Assembly (NCBI RefSeq): GCF_003570885.1 | Contig: NZ_QXJC01000013.1 | Span: 1-35,654 of the forward strand | DNA from: Simplicispira hankyongi | Lineage (GTDB): Bacteria; Pseudomonadota; Gammaproteobacteria; Burkholderiales; Burkholderiaceae_C | DNA length: 35,654 bases | Reading direction: 5' to 3' | Shown here: one piece after another, positions 26,998-33,641 of the stretch | Position numbering within the stretch: the stretch's first letter is position 1 | Layout: every line of letters starts with the position of its first letter | Program-made: the position numbers and the translations under genes | Notes under the pieces: generated by a model | Told to the model about the DNA's origin: nothing | The model's database searches: none | What the model saw: the letters and a program-made list of their open reading frames with translations, nothing else

Positions 26998-27657
26998 ATG
27001 TTGCGCTTCCTCGCCTTTCTCGCCACCGTCATCGCATTCATCACCTGCCCGGCCGCCCTCGCTCAGACGGCCCGGGCACGCGCCACCGCTGGCACCGACC
27101 TGGACGCGCGCTTTGCCCAAGCGCAGGCCGACCCGGAACTGGCGCAACAGCTCCTGGCCACCGGACGCAAAGTGGCCGCCGTGTGCGCCAACTGCCATGG
27201 CGTGGGTGGCAACAGCAGCAAGCCGTCCGTACCCAACCTGGCAGGCCAGAACGCAGCCTATCTGCTCGAGCAAGTGCGCCAGTTCGCAGACGGGCGCCGC
27301 CGCGATATGTGGATGGAGGGCATGATCCGCGCCCTGGAAGCCGATGAGAAGATCGGCATGGTGCTCTTCTATTCGGCCCAGACGGTGGCGCCGCAGCCGG
27401 CCAAGGACGCAGCGCTCGCGGCCCAAGGCAAGGACTACTTCAGCAAGATCTGCTTTCGCTGCCACGGTGACAACGGACGCGGCAATGCGCAGATTGCCCG
27501 CATCGCCGGCCAGCAACCCGACTACCTGAAAAAGACACTCACGCTCTACCGCGACGGCAAAAGCCCGCGCGCCGATTCGCTCATGGTGCCCAACACGCGC
27601 CAGATGAGCGATGCCGACATCGCCGCCGTGGTGGCCTATGTCAGCGGCATGCGCTGA
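26998..27657 (+). CDS. Dihaem cytochrome c (c4-like)
   Basis: Periplasmic electron carrier of 219 residues. The signal peptide (residues 1-22, ends PAALA) is followed by two class I cytochrome c domains with CANCH at 63-67 and CFRCH at 152-156. Motifs PNLAGQNAAYLLEQVRQF and RIAGQQPDYLKKTLTLYRDG are typical of the c4 family, as is a late Met in LMVPNTRQMSD. c4 proteins pass electrons from bc1 to oxidases or nitrite/NO reductases. The FNR-type box upstream suggests expression at low oxygen. It ends 18 bases from convergent rnhA, with no clear terminator between them. Confidence 0.9.
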   Translation: MLRFLAFLATVIAFITCPAALAQTARARATAGTDLDARFAQAQADPELAQQLLATGRKVAAVCANCHGVGGNSSKPSVPNLAGQNAAYLLEQVRQFADGRRRDMWMEGMIRALEADEKIGMVLFYSAQTVAPQPAKDAALAAQGKDYFSKICFRCHGDNGRGNAQIARIAGQQPDYLKKTLTLYRDGKSPRADSLMVPNTRQMSDADIAAVVAYVSGMR

Positions 27658-27675
27658 ACAACCTCGATTCCTTGC

Positions 27676-28137
27676 TCACGCTTTTGTCTGGCCACGTCTG
27701 AGCGCCTGGTCCACGCCCCGATTGGCCAAGCCATCCGCGCGCTCATTGCCCGGGTCACCCGAATGGCCCTTGACCCAGCACCATTCAATACGGTGCCCGG
27801 CATCGCTCACCAAGGCATCCAGTCGCTGCCAAAGCTCGACATTTTTTACCGGTTGCTTGGCCGCTGTGCGCCAACCGCGCGCTTTCCAGCCAGAAATCCA
27901 CTCGGTAATGCCCTTGCGCACGTATTCGCTGTCGAGGTACAGCGTGACAGCACAGGGGCGCTTGAGTGCTGTCAAAGCCTCAATCACCGCCGTCAGCTCC
28001 ATGCGGTTGTTGGTGGTGCCCAGTTCCCCCCCAAACAGCTCTTTCTCGGTGGTGCCAGATTTCAGTACGGCACCCCAGCCGCCGGGGCCCGGATTGCCCT
28101 TGCAGGCACCATCGGTGTAAATCACGATTTCGTTCAC
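27676..28137 (-). CDS. rnhA: Ribonuclease HI
   Basis: Degrades the RNA strand of RNA-DNA hybrids (primer and R-loop removal). The 153-residue protein has catalytic D9 ([17 protein letters not shown]), E47 (NNRMELTAV), D69 (LYLDSEYV) and D135 (NERADGLA), with H125 in [11 protein letters not shown]. Start ATG 28137. On the minus strand it follows the YafS-like methyltransferase, the same order as in E. coli (mltD-gloB-yafS-rnhA), but a ~162-bp MITE-like element separates them. Confidence 0.97.
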   Translation of the reverse strand: MNEIVIYTDGACKGNPGPGGWGAVLKSGTTEKELFGGELGTTNNRMELTAVIEALTALKRPCAVTLYLDSEYVRKGITEWISGWKARGWRTAAKQPVKNVELWQRLDALVSDAGHRIEWCWVKGHSGDPGNERADGLANRGVDQALRRGQTKA

Positions 28138-28183
28138 GCAGTGTTTCCAGTCTTTCCAGTTTCATCAAATTCGTTGGGCCTTA

Positions 28184-28345
28184 GGGCGATGCTGAACAAG
28201 TCGCCGCGATGGCGCGCGCCGTGCATCGGGATGGAATGCAAGGCGCAAACCGCAGCCATAGCCGCAGCTATGGCGAGGATTTGCAACGCCGCAGACCGCC
28301 CAAGGTACGGATGCGCGGCGCGTGAGGGACTTGTTCAGCATTGCC
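28184..28345. mobile_element. MITE-like element, copy 1
   Basis: A 162-bp element with terminal inverted repeats: left GGGCGATGCTGAACAAGTC; right end, reverse complemented, GGCAATGCTGAACAAGTC. TTA flanks both sides (28181-28183 and 28346-28348), a possible 3-bp target duplication. The centre has a perfect inverted repeat CCATAGC / GCTATGG. No coding capacity. It is about 95 % identical by eye to copy 2 at 31406-31568, in inverse orientation. It lies between yafS stop and rnhA start. Confidence 0.75.
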
Positions 28346-29104
28346 TTAAGCGCTGCGGTTGGCCACCGGGATTTGCGCGCCGGCGTGCTTGGCGCCCGTT
28401 CGCCAGGCCGGTTCGAGCAAGCGCATGCCGTGCACGCGCTTGACGGCCACCACGAAATAGGCAGCGCCAAAAATCGGCCAGGCGCGCGCACCGACAGCGT
28501 CCATCCAGGCAAAGCGATCGAGCCAACGCGCACTGCGCACGGCGGGCCGGTAGCAGCCAAACTCCAGCGATTCCACCTCGAAACTCAGGAGCCGAAGCCA
28601 ATCGCGCAGGCGCCAGTGGCCGATCACTTCGCCACCATCCGGCAGATACAGGCTTCCACAGCCCATACGGCGGTACCAGCGCGAGCGCGCCTGGCGCCAG
28701 GCCCACAAACTCACCGGGTTCAATCCACTGATCACCAGCTTGCCCTCGGGCACCAGCACGCGCGCAGCTTCGCGCAGCGCCGCATGCGGGTCGTGACTCA
28801 GTTCCAGCGTGTGGGGCAGCAGCAGCAGATCGATGCTGCTTTCGGGGAAGGGCAAAGCGACGGGGTCGGCTAGCAATTCAGGGGCCGGCGCTGCGGCCAG
28901 CAGGTCGGGATGGGCCAGCGCCCGCCAGCGGTGCGGCATGCGGTTGGCACGCAGGCCGTCGAGCAGCGGCATGCCCAATTGCAAGCTGTGGTAGCCGAAG
29001 GCATCGGCCACCGCAGCGTCATAGCGCGCTTGCTCCCATTCCAGCAGGTAGCGGCCGGGCGGAGAGTCGAACCATTGATGCAAACCTATAATTTGTGCGG
29101 TCAT
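28346..29104 (-). CDS. YafS-like SAM-dependent methyltransferase
   Basis: Class I methyltransferase fold, about 252 residues. It starts TAQIIGLHQWFDSPPGRYLLEWEQ. Motifs are PVALPFPESSIDLLLLPHTLELSHDPHAALREAARVLVPEGKLVI and GLNPVSLW. The Gly-rich SAM motif is weak, as in YafS relatives. Between gloB and rnhA this is the E. coli yafS position, and the protein resembles it. I choose ATG 29104; a TTG further up (29137) is less likely. That ATG overlaps the divergent gloB ATG by two bases (CATG). The TAA stop lies in the TTA flank of the MITE-like element. Confidence 0.8.
   Translation of the reverse strand: MTAQIIGLHQWFDSPPGRYLLEWEQARYDAAVADAFGYHSLQLGMPLLDGLRANRMPHRWRALAHPDLLAAAPAPELLADPVALPFPESSIDLLLLPHTLELSHDPHAALREAARVLVPEGKLVISGLNPVSLWAWRQARSRWYRRMGCGSLYLPDGGEVIGHWRLRDWLRLLSFEVESLEFGCYRPAVRSARWLDRFAWMDAVGARAWPIFGAAYFVVAVKRVHGMRLLEPAWRTGAKHAGAQIPVANRSA
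29087..29092 (+). promoter_or_regulatory. Putative -10 box giving a leaderless gloB mRNA
   Basis: TATAAT lies 10 bases before ATG 29103, which would put the start site within about four bases of the start codon. No Shine-Dalgarno sequence precedes gloB. No good -35 hexamer is visible. The box lies inside the coding start of the divergent methyltransferase. Confidence 0.4.
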
Positions 29105-29876
29105 GAAGCTGTTAGCAATCCCCGCATTCTCCGACAACTATCTGTGGTTGCTGCACGACGCATGCCAAGCCATCGTCGTGGACCCGGGGCAGGCAGAGCC
29201 CGTGCTGGAGTGCCTGCGGGAACACCGGCTGGCGTTGCAAACCATTCTAGTCACCCACCACCACCCCGATCATGTCGGCGGCGTGGCAGCGCTGCGGGAC
29301 GCCACCGGCGCCCATGTGGTAGGCCCAGCCCACGAGCGCATCCCTGAACCCTTTGAGCATGTGCAGCAGGGTGACATGGTCGCGGCACTGGGCTTGCGCT
29401 TCTCTGTGCTGGACGTTCCCGGCCACACCGCAGGCCATATTGCCTACTACGCCCACTGCCCTGGCGAGGCACCACTGCTGTTTTGCGGTGACACCCTGTT
29501 TTCCGGCGGCTGCGGGCGCTTGTTCGAAGGCACGCCAGCGCAGATGCTGGCGTCACTCGATGCCCTGGCTGCCCTGCCCGGCGACACGCGGGTGTGCTGC
29601 GCCCACGAGTACACGCTGGCCAACCTGCGCTTTGCCCGTGCGGTGGAGCCTGGCAATACCCAATTGCACGACTACAGCCAAGAATGCGAGCAACTGCGTG
29701 CTCGCGGCCTGCCCACCCTGCCCTCCACCATTGCCATGGAGCGCGCCATCAACCCCTTCCTGCGCAGCCGCGAGCACGCAGTCATTGCCAGCGTGGCGGC
29801 CCATGCGCCCCACACCGATACACGCGACGAGGCGGCAGTATTTGCCGCCCTGCGTGAATGGAAAAACCAATTTTGA
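29103..29876 (+). CDS. gloB: Hydroxyacylglutathione hydrolase (glyoxalase II)
   Basis: Hydrolyses S-D-lactoylglutathione in methylglyoxal detoxification, in the cytosol. The 257-residue metallo-beta-lactamase-fold protein has THHHPDH at 51-57, DVPGHTAGHI, FCGDTLFSGGCGRLFEG and AHEYTLANLRFA, plus a C-terminal R-x-W-K-type end (REWKNQF). Its ATG overlaps the divergent yafS ATG. mltD starts inside its last codons. Confidence 0.97.
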   Translation: MKLLAIPAFSDNYLWLLHDACQAIVVDPGQAEPVLECLREHRLALQTILVTHHHPDHVGGVAALRDATGAHVVGPAHERIPEPFEHVQQGDMVAALGLRFSVLDVPGHTAGHIAYYAHCPGEAPLLFCGDTLFSGGCGRLFEGTPAQMLASLDALAALPGDTRVCCAHEYTLANLRFARAVEPGNTQLHDYSQECEQLRARGLPTLPSTIAMERAINPFLRSREHAVIASVAAHAPHTDTRDEAAVFAALREWKNQF

Positions 29877-31399
29877 AGAAACTTCTGCACATCGCCTGCC
29901 TCGCAGGCGCCTTGTGGCTGAGCGGTTGCGCAGCGCCCACCCAGCCCAAGACCCCCACCGAGGAAGGCGCCACGCCGTCTTCAGCCGCGGTCTTCCCGCA
30001 CACGCCGCTGTACCCGCAAGGCCCGCTGCAACCGATTACGGCCGCACAGACCAGTACCCACACCGTGACGCCGCTGTTTGCACCGACAGATTTGTGGGAC
30101 CGCATTCGCCGTGGCTTTGCCATGCCCAACTTGGACAACGACCTGGTGCGGGACCGCGAGCAGTGGTACGCCAGCCGGCCCGACTACATGCAGCGCATGA
30201 CGGAGCGCTCGCGCAAATACCTGTTCCACATCGTTGAAGAGCTGGAACGCCGAGGCATGCCCACGGAGCTTGCGCTGTTGCCCTACGTAGAGAGCGCGTT
30301 CAACCCACTGGCCGTCTCCTCTGCCAAGGCGGCCGGCATGTGGCAGTTCATGCCCGCCACGGGCGATTATTTCGAGCTCAAACAGAATGCCTTTCGCGAT
30401 GACCGGCGCGACGTACTCGCCTCCACCCGCGCGGCGCTGGACTATCTGCAAAAGCTCTACAACATGTTTGGCGACTGGCAACTGGCACTTGCTGCCTACA
30501 ACTGGGGCGAGGGCAACGTGAGCCGGGCCATTGCACGCAACCAGAAGGCGGGCCTGCCCACAGGCTACGACGACCTGACCATGCCCCCGGAAACCCGGTT
30601 GTATGTCCCCAAATTGCAGGCGGTGAAAAATATCGTCGCCAACCCTCGGTTGTTTGCCACCGAGTTGCCGCTGATTGAAAACCACCCGTATTTCGACACC
30701 ATCGATATTTCCAGAGACATCGATGTGGCACTGGCAGCGCAGTTCGCCGGTGTCCGCGAAGAAGACTTCAAGGAACTCAACCCCTCGCTGCACCGCCCGG
30801 TCATCCTGGCCGCCGGAACCCCTCAGATCCTGCTGCCCTGGGACAACGCCAAAGCGTTCGAACGCAATTTCGAGGCCTACACCCAGGGCCAGTACGCCAG
30901 TTGGACGGTATGGACCCTGCCCTCGACCATGAGCGTTGCCCAGGCAGCACGCAGCAGCGGCATGGACGAGCGCGACTTGCGCAGTGTCAACGGCATCCCG
31001 CCGCACATGCTGATCAAGGCGGGCTCAGCCTTGCTGGTGCCGCGTCCCACCACCGTAAAGGCCGACGTGACATCCACGGTTGCCGACAACGGGCAGATTG
31101 CCTTTACCCCCGAAGTGGTGACGCGGCGCACCACCGTGAAGGCCGGCCGGCGCGAGAGCGTCACCAGCATTGCCCGGCGCTACCACATTACAACGGCCGA
31201 TGTGGCCTCATGGAACGACGTGAAGTCGGGCGCTGCCTTCCGTCCGGGCCAGAGTGTGGTGCTCTACCTTCCCGTGCGCATATCTCAGGCCAAGACCAGC
31301 GCACGTGGCAGTTCAGGCAAACGCACCGCTGGCAAGCCTGCGAAGCACTCACGCAGCGCAGGGAAGGCGGCCAATATCAGGCGCAAACAGCACAAATAG
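29858..31399 (+). CDS. mltD: Membrane-bound lytic murein transglycosylase D
   Basis: Outer-membrane lipoprotein, 513 residues, that cleaves peptidoglycan to anhydromuropeptides. Lipobox is LSGC with C24. The SLT goose-type lysozyme domain lies at about 100-270 with catalytic E145 in LPYVESAFNPLAVS and SAKAAGMWQFMPATG. Two C-terminal LysM domains (about 345-400: TLPSTMSVAQAARSSGM; about 430-475: GRRESVTSIARRYHITTADV) bind glycan. The tail is Lys/Arg/Ser-rich. The start is taken as ATG 29858, overlapping gloB by 19 bases; a TTG codon near 29870 is an alternative. Confidence 0.94.
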   Translation: MEKPILKKLLHIACLAGALWLSGCAAPTQPKTPTEEGATPSSAAVFPHTPLYPQGPLQPITAAQTSTHTVTPLFAPTDLWDRIRRGFAMPNLDNDLVRDREQWYASRPDYMQRMTERSRKYLFHIVEELERRGMPTELALLPYVESAFNPLAVSSAKAAGMWQFMPATGDYFELKQNAFRDDRRDVLASTRAALDYLQKLYNMFGDWQLALAAYNWGEGNVSRAIARNQKAGLPTGYDDLTMPPETRLYVPKLQAVKNIVANPRLFATELPLIENHPYFDTIDISRDIDVALAAQFAGVREEDFKELNPSLHRPVILAAGTPQILLPWDNAKAFERNFEAYTQGQYASWTVWTLPSTMSVAQAARSSGMDERDLRSVNGIPPHMLIKAGSALLVPRPTTVKADVTSTVADNGQIAFTPEVVTRRTTVKAGRRESVTSIARRYHITTADVASWNDVKSGAAFRPGQSVVLYLPVRISQAKTSARGSSGKRTAGKPAKHSRSAGKAANIRRKQHK

Positions 31400-31405
31400 C
31401 ACCTG

Positions 31406-31568
31406 GGGCAATGTTGAACAAGTCCCTCACGCGCCGCGCATCCGTACCTCGGGCGGTCTGCGGCGTTGCAAATCCTCGCCATAGCTACGGCTATGGCTGC
31501 GGTTTTCGCCTTGCATTCCATCCCGATGCACGGCGCGCGTCATCGCGGTGACTTATTCAGCATCGCCC
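31406..31568. mobile_element. MITE-like element, copy 2
   Basis: About 163 bp, inverted relative to copy 1 at 28184-28345. Left end GGGCAATGTTGAACAAGTC; right end, reverse complemented, GGGCGATGCTGAATAAGTC. I count about seven differences from copy 1, the inner palindrome CCATAGC / GCTATGG included. It fills the space between convergent mltD (stop 31399) and the DUF3096-like gene, whose stop begins at the element's last base. It could act as a bidirectional terminator. Confidence 0.75.
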
Positions 31569-31720
31569 TAGAAGCGCAACTGGTGCACGCCAATCAGACC
31601 GAACACGCCAATCACGATGAGGTAGAGCGCGACAATGGTGCTGAGCAGCCGGGGAAACACCAGGATGAGAATGCCCGCGACGAGCGCCACCAGCGGGCCA
31701 ATACTGAGGTTGATGTGCAT
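31568..31720 (-). CDS. Small DUF3096-like membrane protein
   Basis: A 50-residue protein, MHINLSIGPLVALVAGILIL at the start, then FPRLLSTIVALYLIVIGVFG and a short tail LIGVHQLRF. Two hydrophobic helices with a FPR turn match the DUF3096 family, whose role is unknown. AAGGA lies eight bases before ATG 31720. Stop TAG (31568-31570) shares one base with the MITE-like element end, so insertion may have trimmed or created the C-terminus. Other family members can be compared for tail length. Confidence 0.75.
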   Translation of the reverse strand: MHINLSIGPLVALVAGILILVFPRLLSTIVALYLIVIGVFGLIGVHQLRF

Positions 31721-31747
31721 GGTGAATATCCTTCGTTCACGCGGTGA

Positions 31748-32170
31748 TCAGCGGTAACCGCTGAACAAGATTGCAATGTTGACCATCAGCGCCACGCCCC
31801 AGACCGTGCTGCGCAGGGTCGCTTTGTCACCCACGTAAAGGGCGATGTAGACGATGCGCAGCAACACGAAGGCGATCGCCAGCATATCCAGGCGGCCTTG
31901 CGGGGCGCCAAGTTGGTGCGCAATGATGACCGCGCCGATGAAAAACGGCAGCGCCTCGAAACTGTTGGCCTGCGCCGCATTGGCGCGAGCGGCCGCACCC
32001 TCCTGCTTCGCGAGCCAGGCGCGGGGGTTGTGGTTGTCGTAGCCCCCCTCGCTGCGCTTCTTGCCCACGCCGCCGCGCTTGGCAAACAAGCCGCAGAAGA
32101 ACGGTAGTACGGCCATGATCAGTACGCACCAATAGGCCAGCGTAAACGGGGGAAGCGCAGAAGGGTTCAT
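31748..32170 (-). CDS. MAPEG family membrane protein
   Basis: Integral membrane protein of 140 residues with about four helices. The loop GYDNHNPRAWLAKQEGAAARANAAQANSFEALPFF carries the Asn/Arg-rich MAPEG signature (eicosanoid and glutathione metabolism superfamily). Bacterial members have uncertain roles; glutathione dependence is inferred only from the superfamily. Start ATG 32170. A hairpin (CCGGC/GCCGG) sits in the gap to recR but lacks a T-run. Confidence 0.85.
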   Translation of the reverse strand: MNPSALPPFTLAYWCVLIMAVLPFFCGLFAKRGGVGKKRSEGGYDNHNPRAWLAKQEGAAARANAAQANSFEALPFFIGAVIIAHQLGAPQGRLDMLAIAFVLLRIVYIALYVGDKATLRSTVWGVALMVNIAILFSGYR

Positions 32171-32245
32171 GGTGGCGGCAGCCCCTGACGGGCATTGTGA
32201 AGTTCCGGCGCATTGTGCCGGTTTGCGCGGCTACCTGCTGCGCTA

Positions 32246-32836
32246 TCAGCGCCGGTCGGCCAGCGCATGGGCAATGGTGCCCAGATCGACAAATTCCAAT
32301 TCACTGCCCACCGGCACACCACGTGCCAGACGCGTCACCGCCAGGCCGCCCTGCCGCAGCGCCTCACCGATCACGTGCGCGGTCGCCTCGCCTTCGGCGG
32401 TGAAGTTGGTGGCAAGAATCACCTCCTGCACCACACCGTCGCGTGCCCGCTCAAGCAGTGCCTTGACGCCAATCTCGGCCGGCCCAATGCCATCGAGCGG
32501 GCTAAGCCGCCCCATGAGCACGAAATACAGCCCGCGAAACGCCCCGGTGCGCTCCAGCGCCGCCTGGTCGGCAGGCGTCTCCACCACGCACAAGCGCGTC
32601 GCGTCGCGCTCCGGGTCCAGACAGACAGCGCACACCTCAGTCTCGGTGAAGGTATGGCAGCGCGCGCAATGCCGCACCTGCTCCACCGCGCCCGCCAGCG
32701 CACGCGACAGCGCCTGCGCACCCTCGCGGTCGTGCTGCAGCAAATGAAACGCCATCCGCGCCGCAGACTTCGCCCCCACGCCCGGGAGGCGGCGCAGCGC
32801 CTGGATCAGCAGTTCAAGAGAATGGGTAGCGGGCAT
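32246..32836 (-). CDS. recR: Recombination mediator RecR
   Basis: Gap-repair protein that with RecO and RecF loads RecA. The 196 residues have a helix-hairpin-helix ([20 protein letters not shown]), a four-Cys zinc finger ([16 protein letters not shown]) and a Toprim domain ([26 protein letters not shown]). ATG 32836 is used; TTG at 32842 is possible. Usually dnaX-ybaB-recR are adjacent; here a 400-bp tandem repeat lies between ybaB and recR. Confidence 0.95.
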   Translation of the reverse strand: MPATHSLELLIQALRRLPGVGAKSAARMAFHLLQHDREGAQALSRALAGAVEQVRHCARCHTFTETEVCAVCLDPERDATRLCVVETPADQAALERTGAFRGLYFVLMGRLSPLDGIGPAEIGVKALLERARDGVVQEVILATNFTAEGEATAHVIGEALRQGGLAVTRLARGVPVGSELEFVDLGTIAHALADRR

Positions 32837-32875
32837 AGGCAATTGGAATTGTCACTTGTATTCCGACCCCGCACG

Positions 32876-33275
32876 CAAGGGCGTAGCGAGCGGGATGAGC
32901 GGCTAGGCGGCCGGAGCACAGGAACCGGAACGTACTGGAGGTACGTGAGGATTCCGAGCACCGCCCAACAACGCAGATCGCCCGCCCGGTAGCCAGTCAC
33001 CCCCGACCCTCAAGGGCGTAGCGGGCGGGATGAGCTGCCAGGCGCGGGTGGCGGGGAACCGGAGCGTACTGGAGGTACGTGAGGATTCCCCGACGGGCCC
33101 CGCAACAACGCAGATCGCCCGCCCGGTAGCCAGTCACACCCCCACCCTCAAGGGCGTAGCGAGCGGGATGAGCTGCTAGGCGCGGGTGGCGGGGAACCGG
33201 AGCGTACTGAAGGTACGTGAGGATTCCCCGACGGGCCCCGCAACAACGCAGATCGCCCGCCCGGTAGCCAGTCAA
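32876..33275. repeat. Three tandem ~135-138-bp structured repeats
   Basis: The units begin near 32876, 33011 and 33149 and fill the recR-ybaB gap. Units 2 and 3 differ at about three bases; unit 1 is more diverged. Each unit starts CAAGGGCGTAGCG, has an internal hairpin (CGTACTGGAGGTACG, extended by GGAACC and GGATTCC on its flanks) and ends GATCGCCCGCCCGGTAGCC. That end pairs imperfectly with the unit start (GCGGGCGGGATGAG). No convincing coding function: a minus-strand frame is open across units 2-3 but shifts at unit 1. They should be transcribed as part of the operon mRNA. Confidence 0.9.
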
Positions 33276-33608
33276 CTAAAACGGGAATTTCATGCCGCCG
33301 GGGAGGCCGGGCATCCCCGCCGTCAGCTTGCCCATCTTCTCCTGCGACGTATCTTCCGCCTTGCGCACCGCAGCATTAAACGCCGCGGCCACCAGGTCTT
33401 CGAGCATGTCTTTGTCTTCGGCCAGCAAGCTGGGGTCGATGGTGATGCGTTTGACGTCGTGCTTGCAGGTCATCACGACCTTGACCAGCCCGGCGCCTGC
33501 CTCGCCTTCGACCTCGACATGCGCCAATTCGTCCTGCGCCTTCTTGAGGTTGTCCTGCATGGCCTGGGCCTGCTTCATGAGGCCGGCGAGTTGTCCCTTG
33601 TTGAACAT
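33276..33608 (-). CDS. ybaB: YbaB/EbfC nucleoid-associated protein
   Basis: Small DNA-binding protein of 110 residues, a homodimer that coats the nucleoid. Hallmarks are [20 protein letters not shown] at the start, VTMTCKHD-like [21 protein letters not shown] in the centre and a Met/Gly-rich C-terminus ([14 protein letters not shown]). AAAGGA precedes ATG 33608. It follows dnaX by 33 bases, the typical order. Confidence 0.95.
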   Translation of the reverse strand: MFNKGQLAGLMKQAQAMQDNLKKAQDELAHVEVEGEAGAGLVKVVMTCKHDVKRITIDPSLLAEDKDMLEDLVAAAFNAAVRKAEDTSQEKMGKLTAGMPGLPGGMKFPF

Positions 33609-33641
33609 GGTGAAATCCTTTGTTGATCGATGGGGGGCGGC

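Noticed and set aside
32200-32230. CCGGC/GCCGG hairpin between the MAPEG gene and recR as terminator
   Set aside because: Short stem and no U-run in the relevant direction; recR lies just upstream on the same strand.
32806-33275. Minus-strand frames repeating TGYRAGDLRC and GILTYLQY over the tandem repeats
   Set aside because: Open only because two unit lengths are multiples of three. The frame shifts at unit 1, starts are GTG overlapping stops, and composition is repeat-derived.
32876-33275. Possible CRISPR array
   Set aside because: Units are about 138 bp and nearly identical throughout. There is no short-repeat/variable-spacer pattern and no cas gene.
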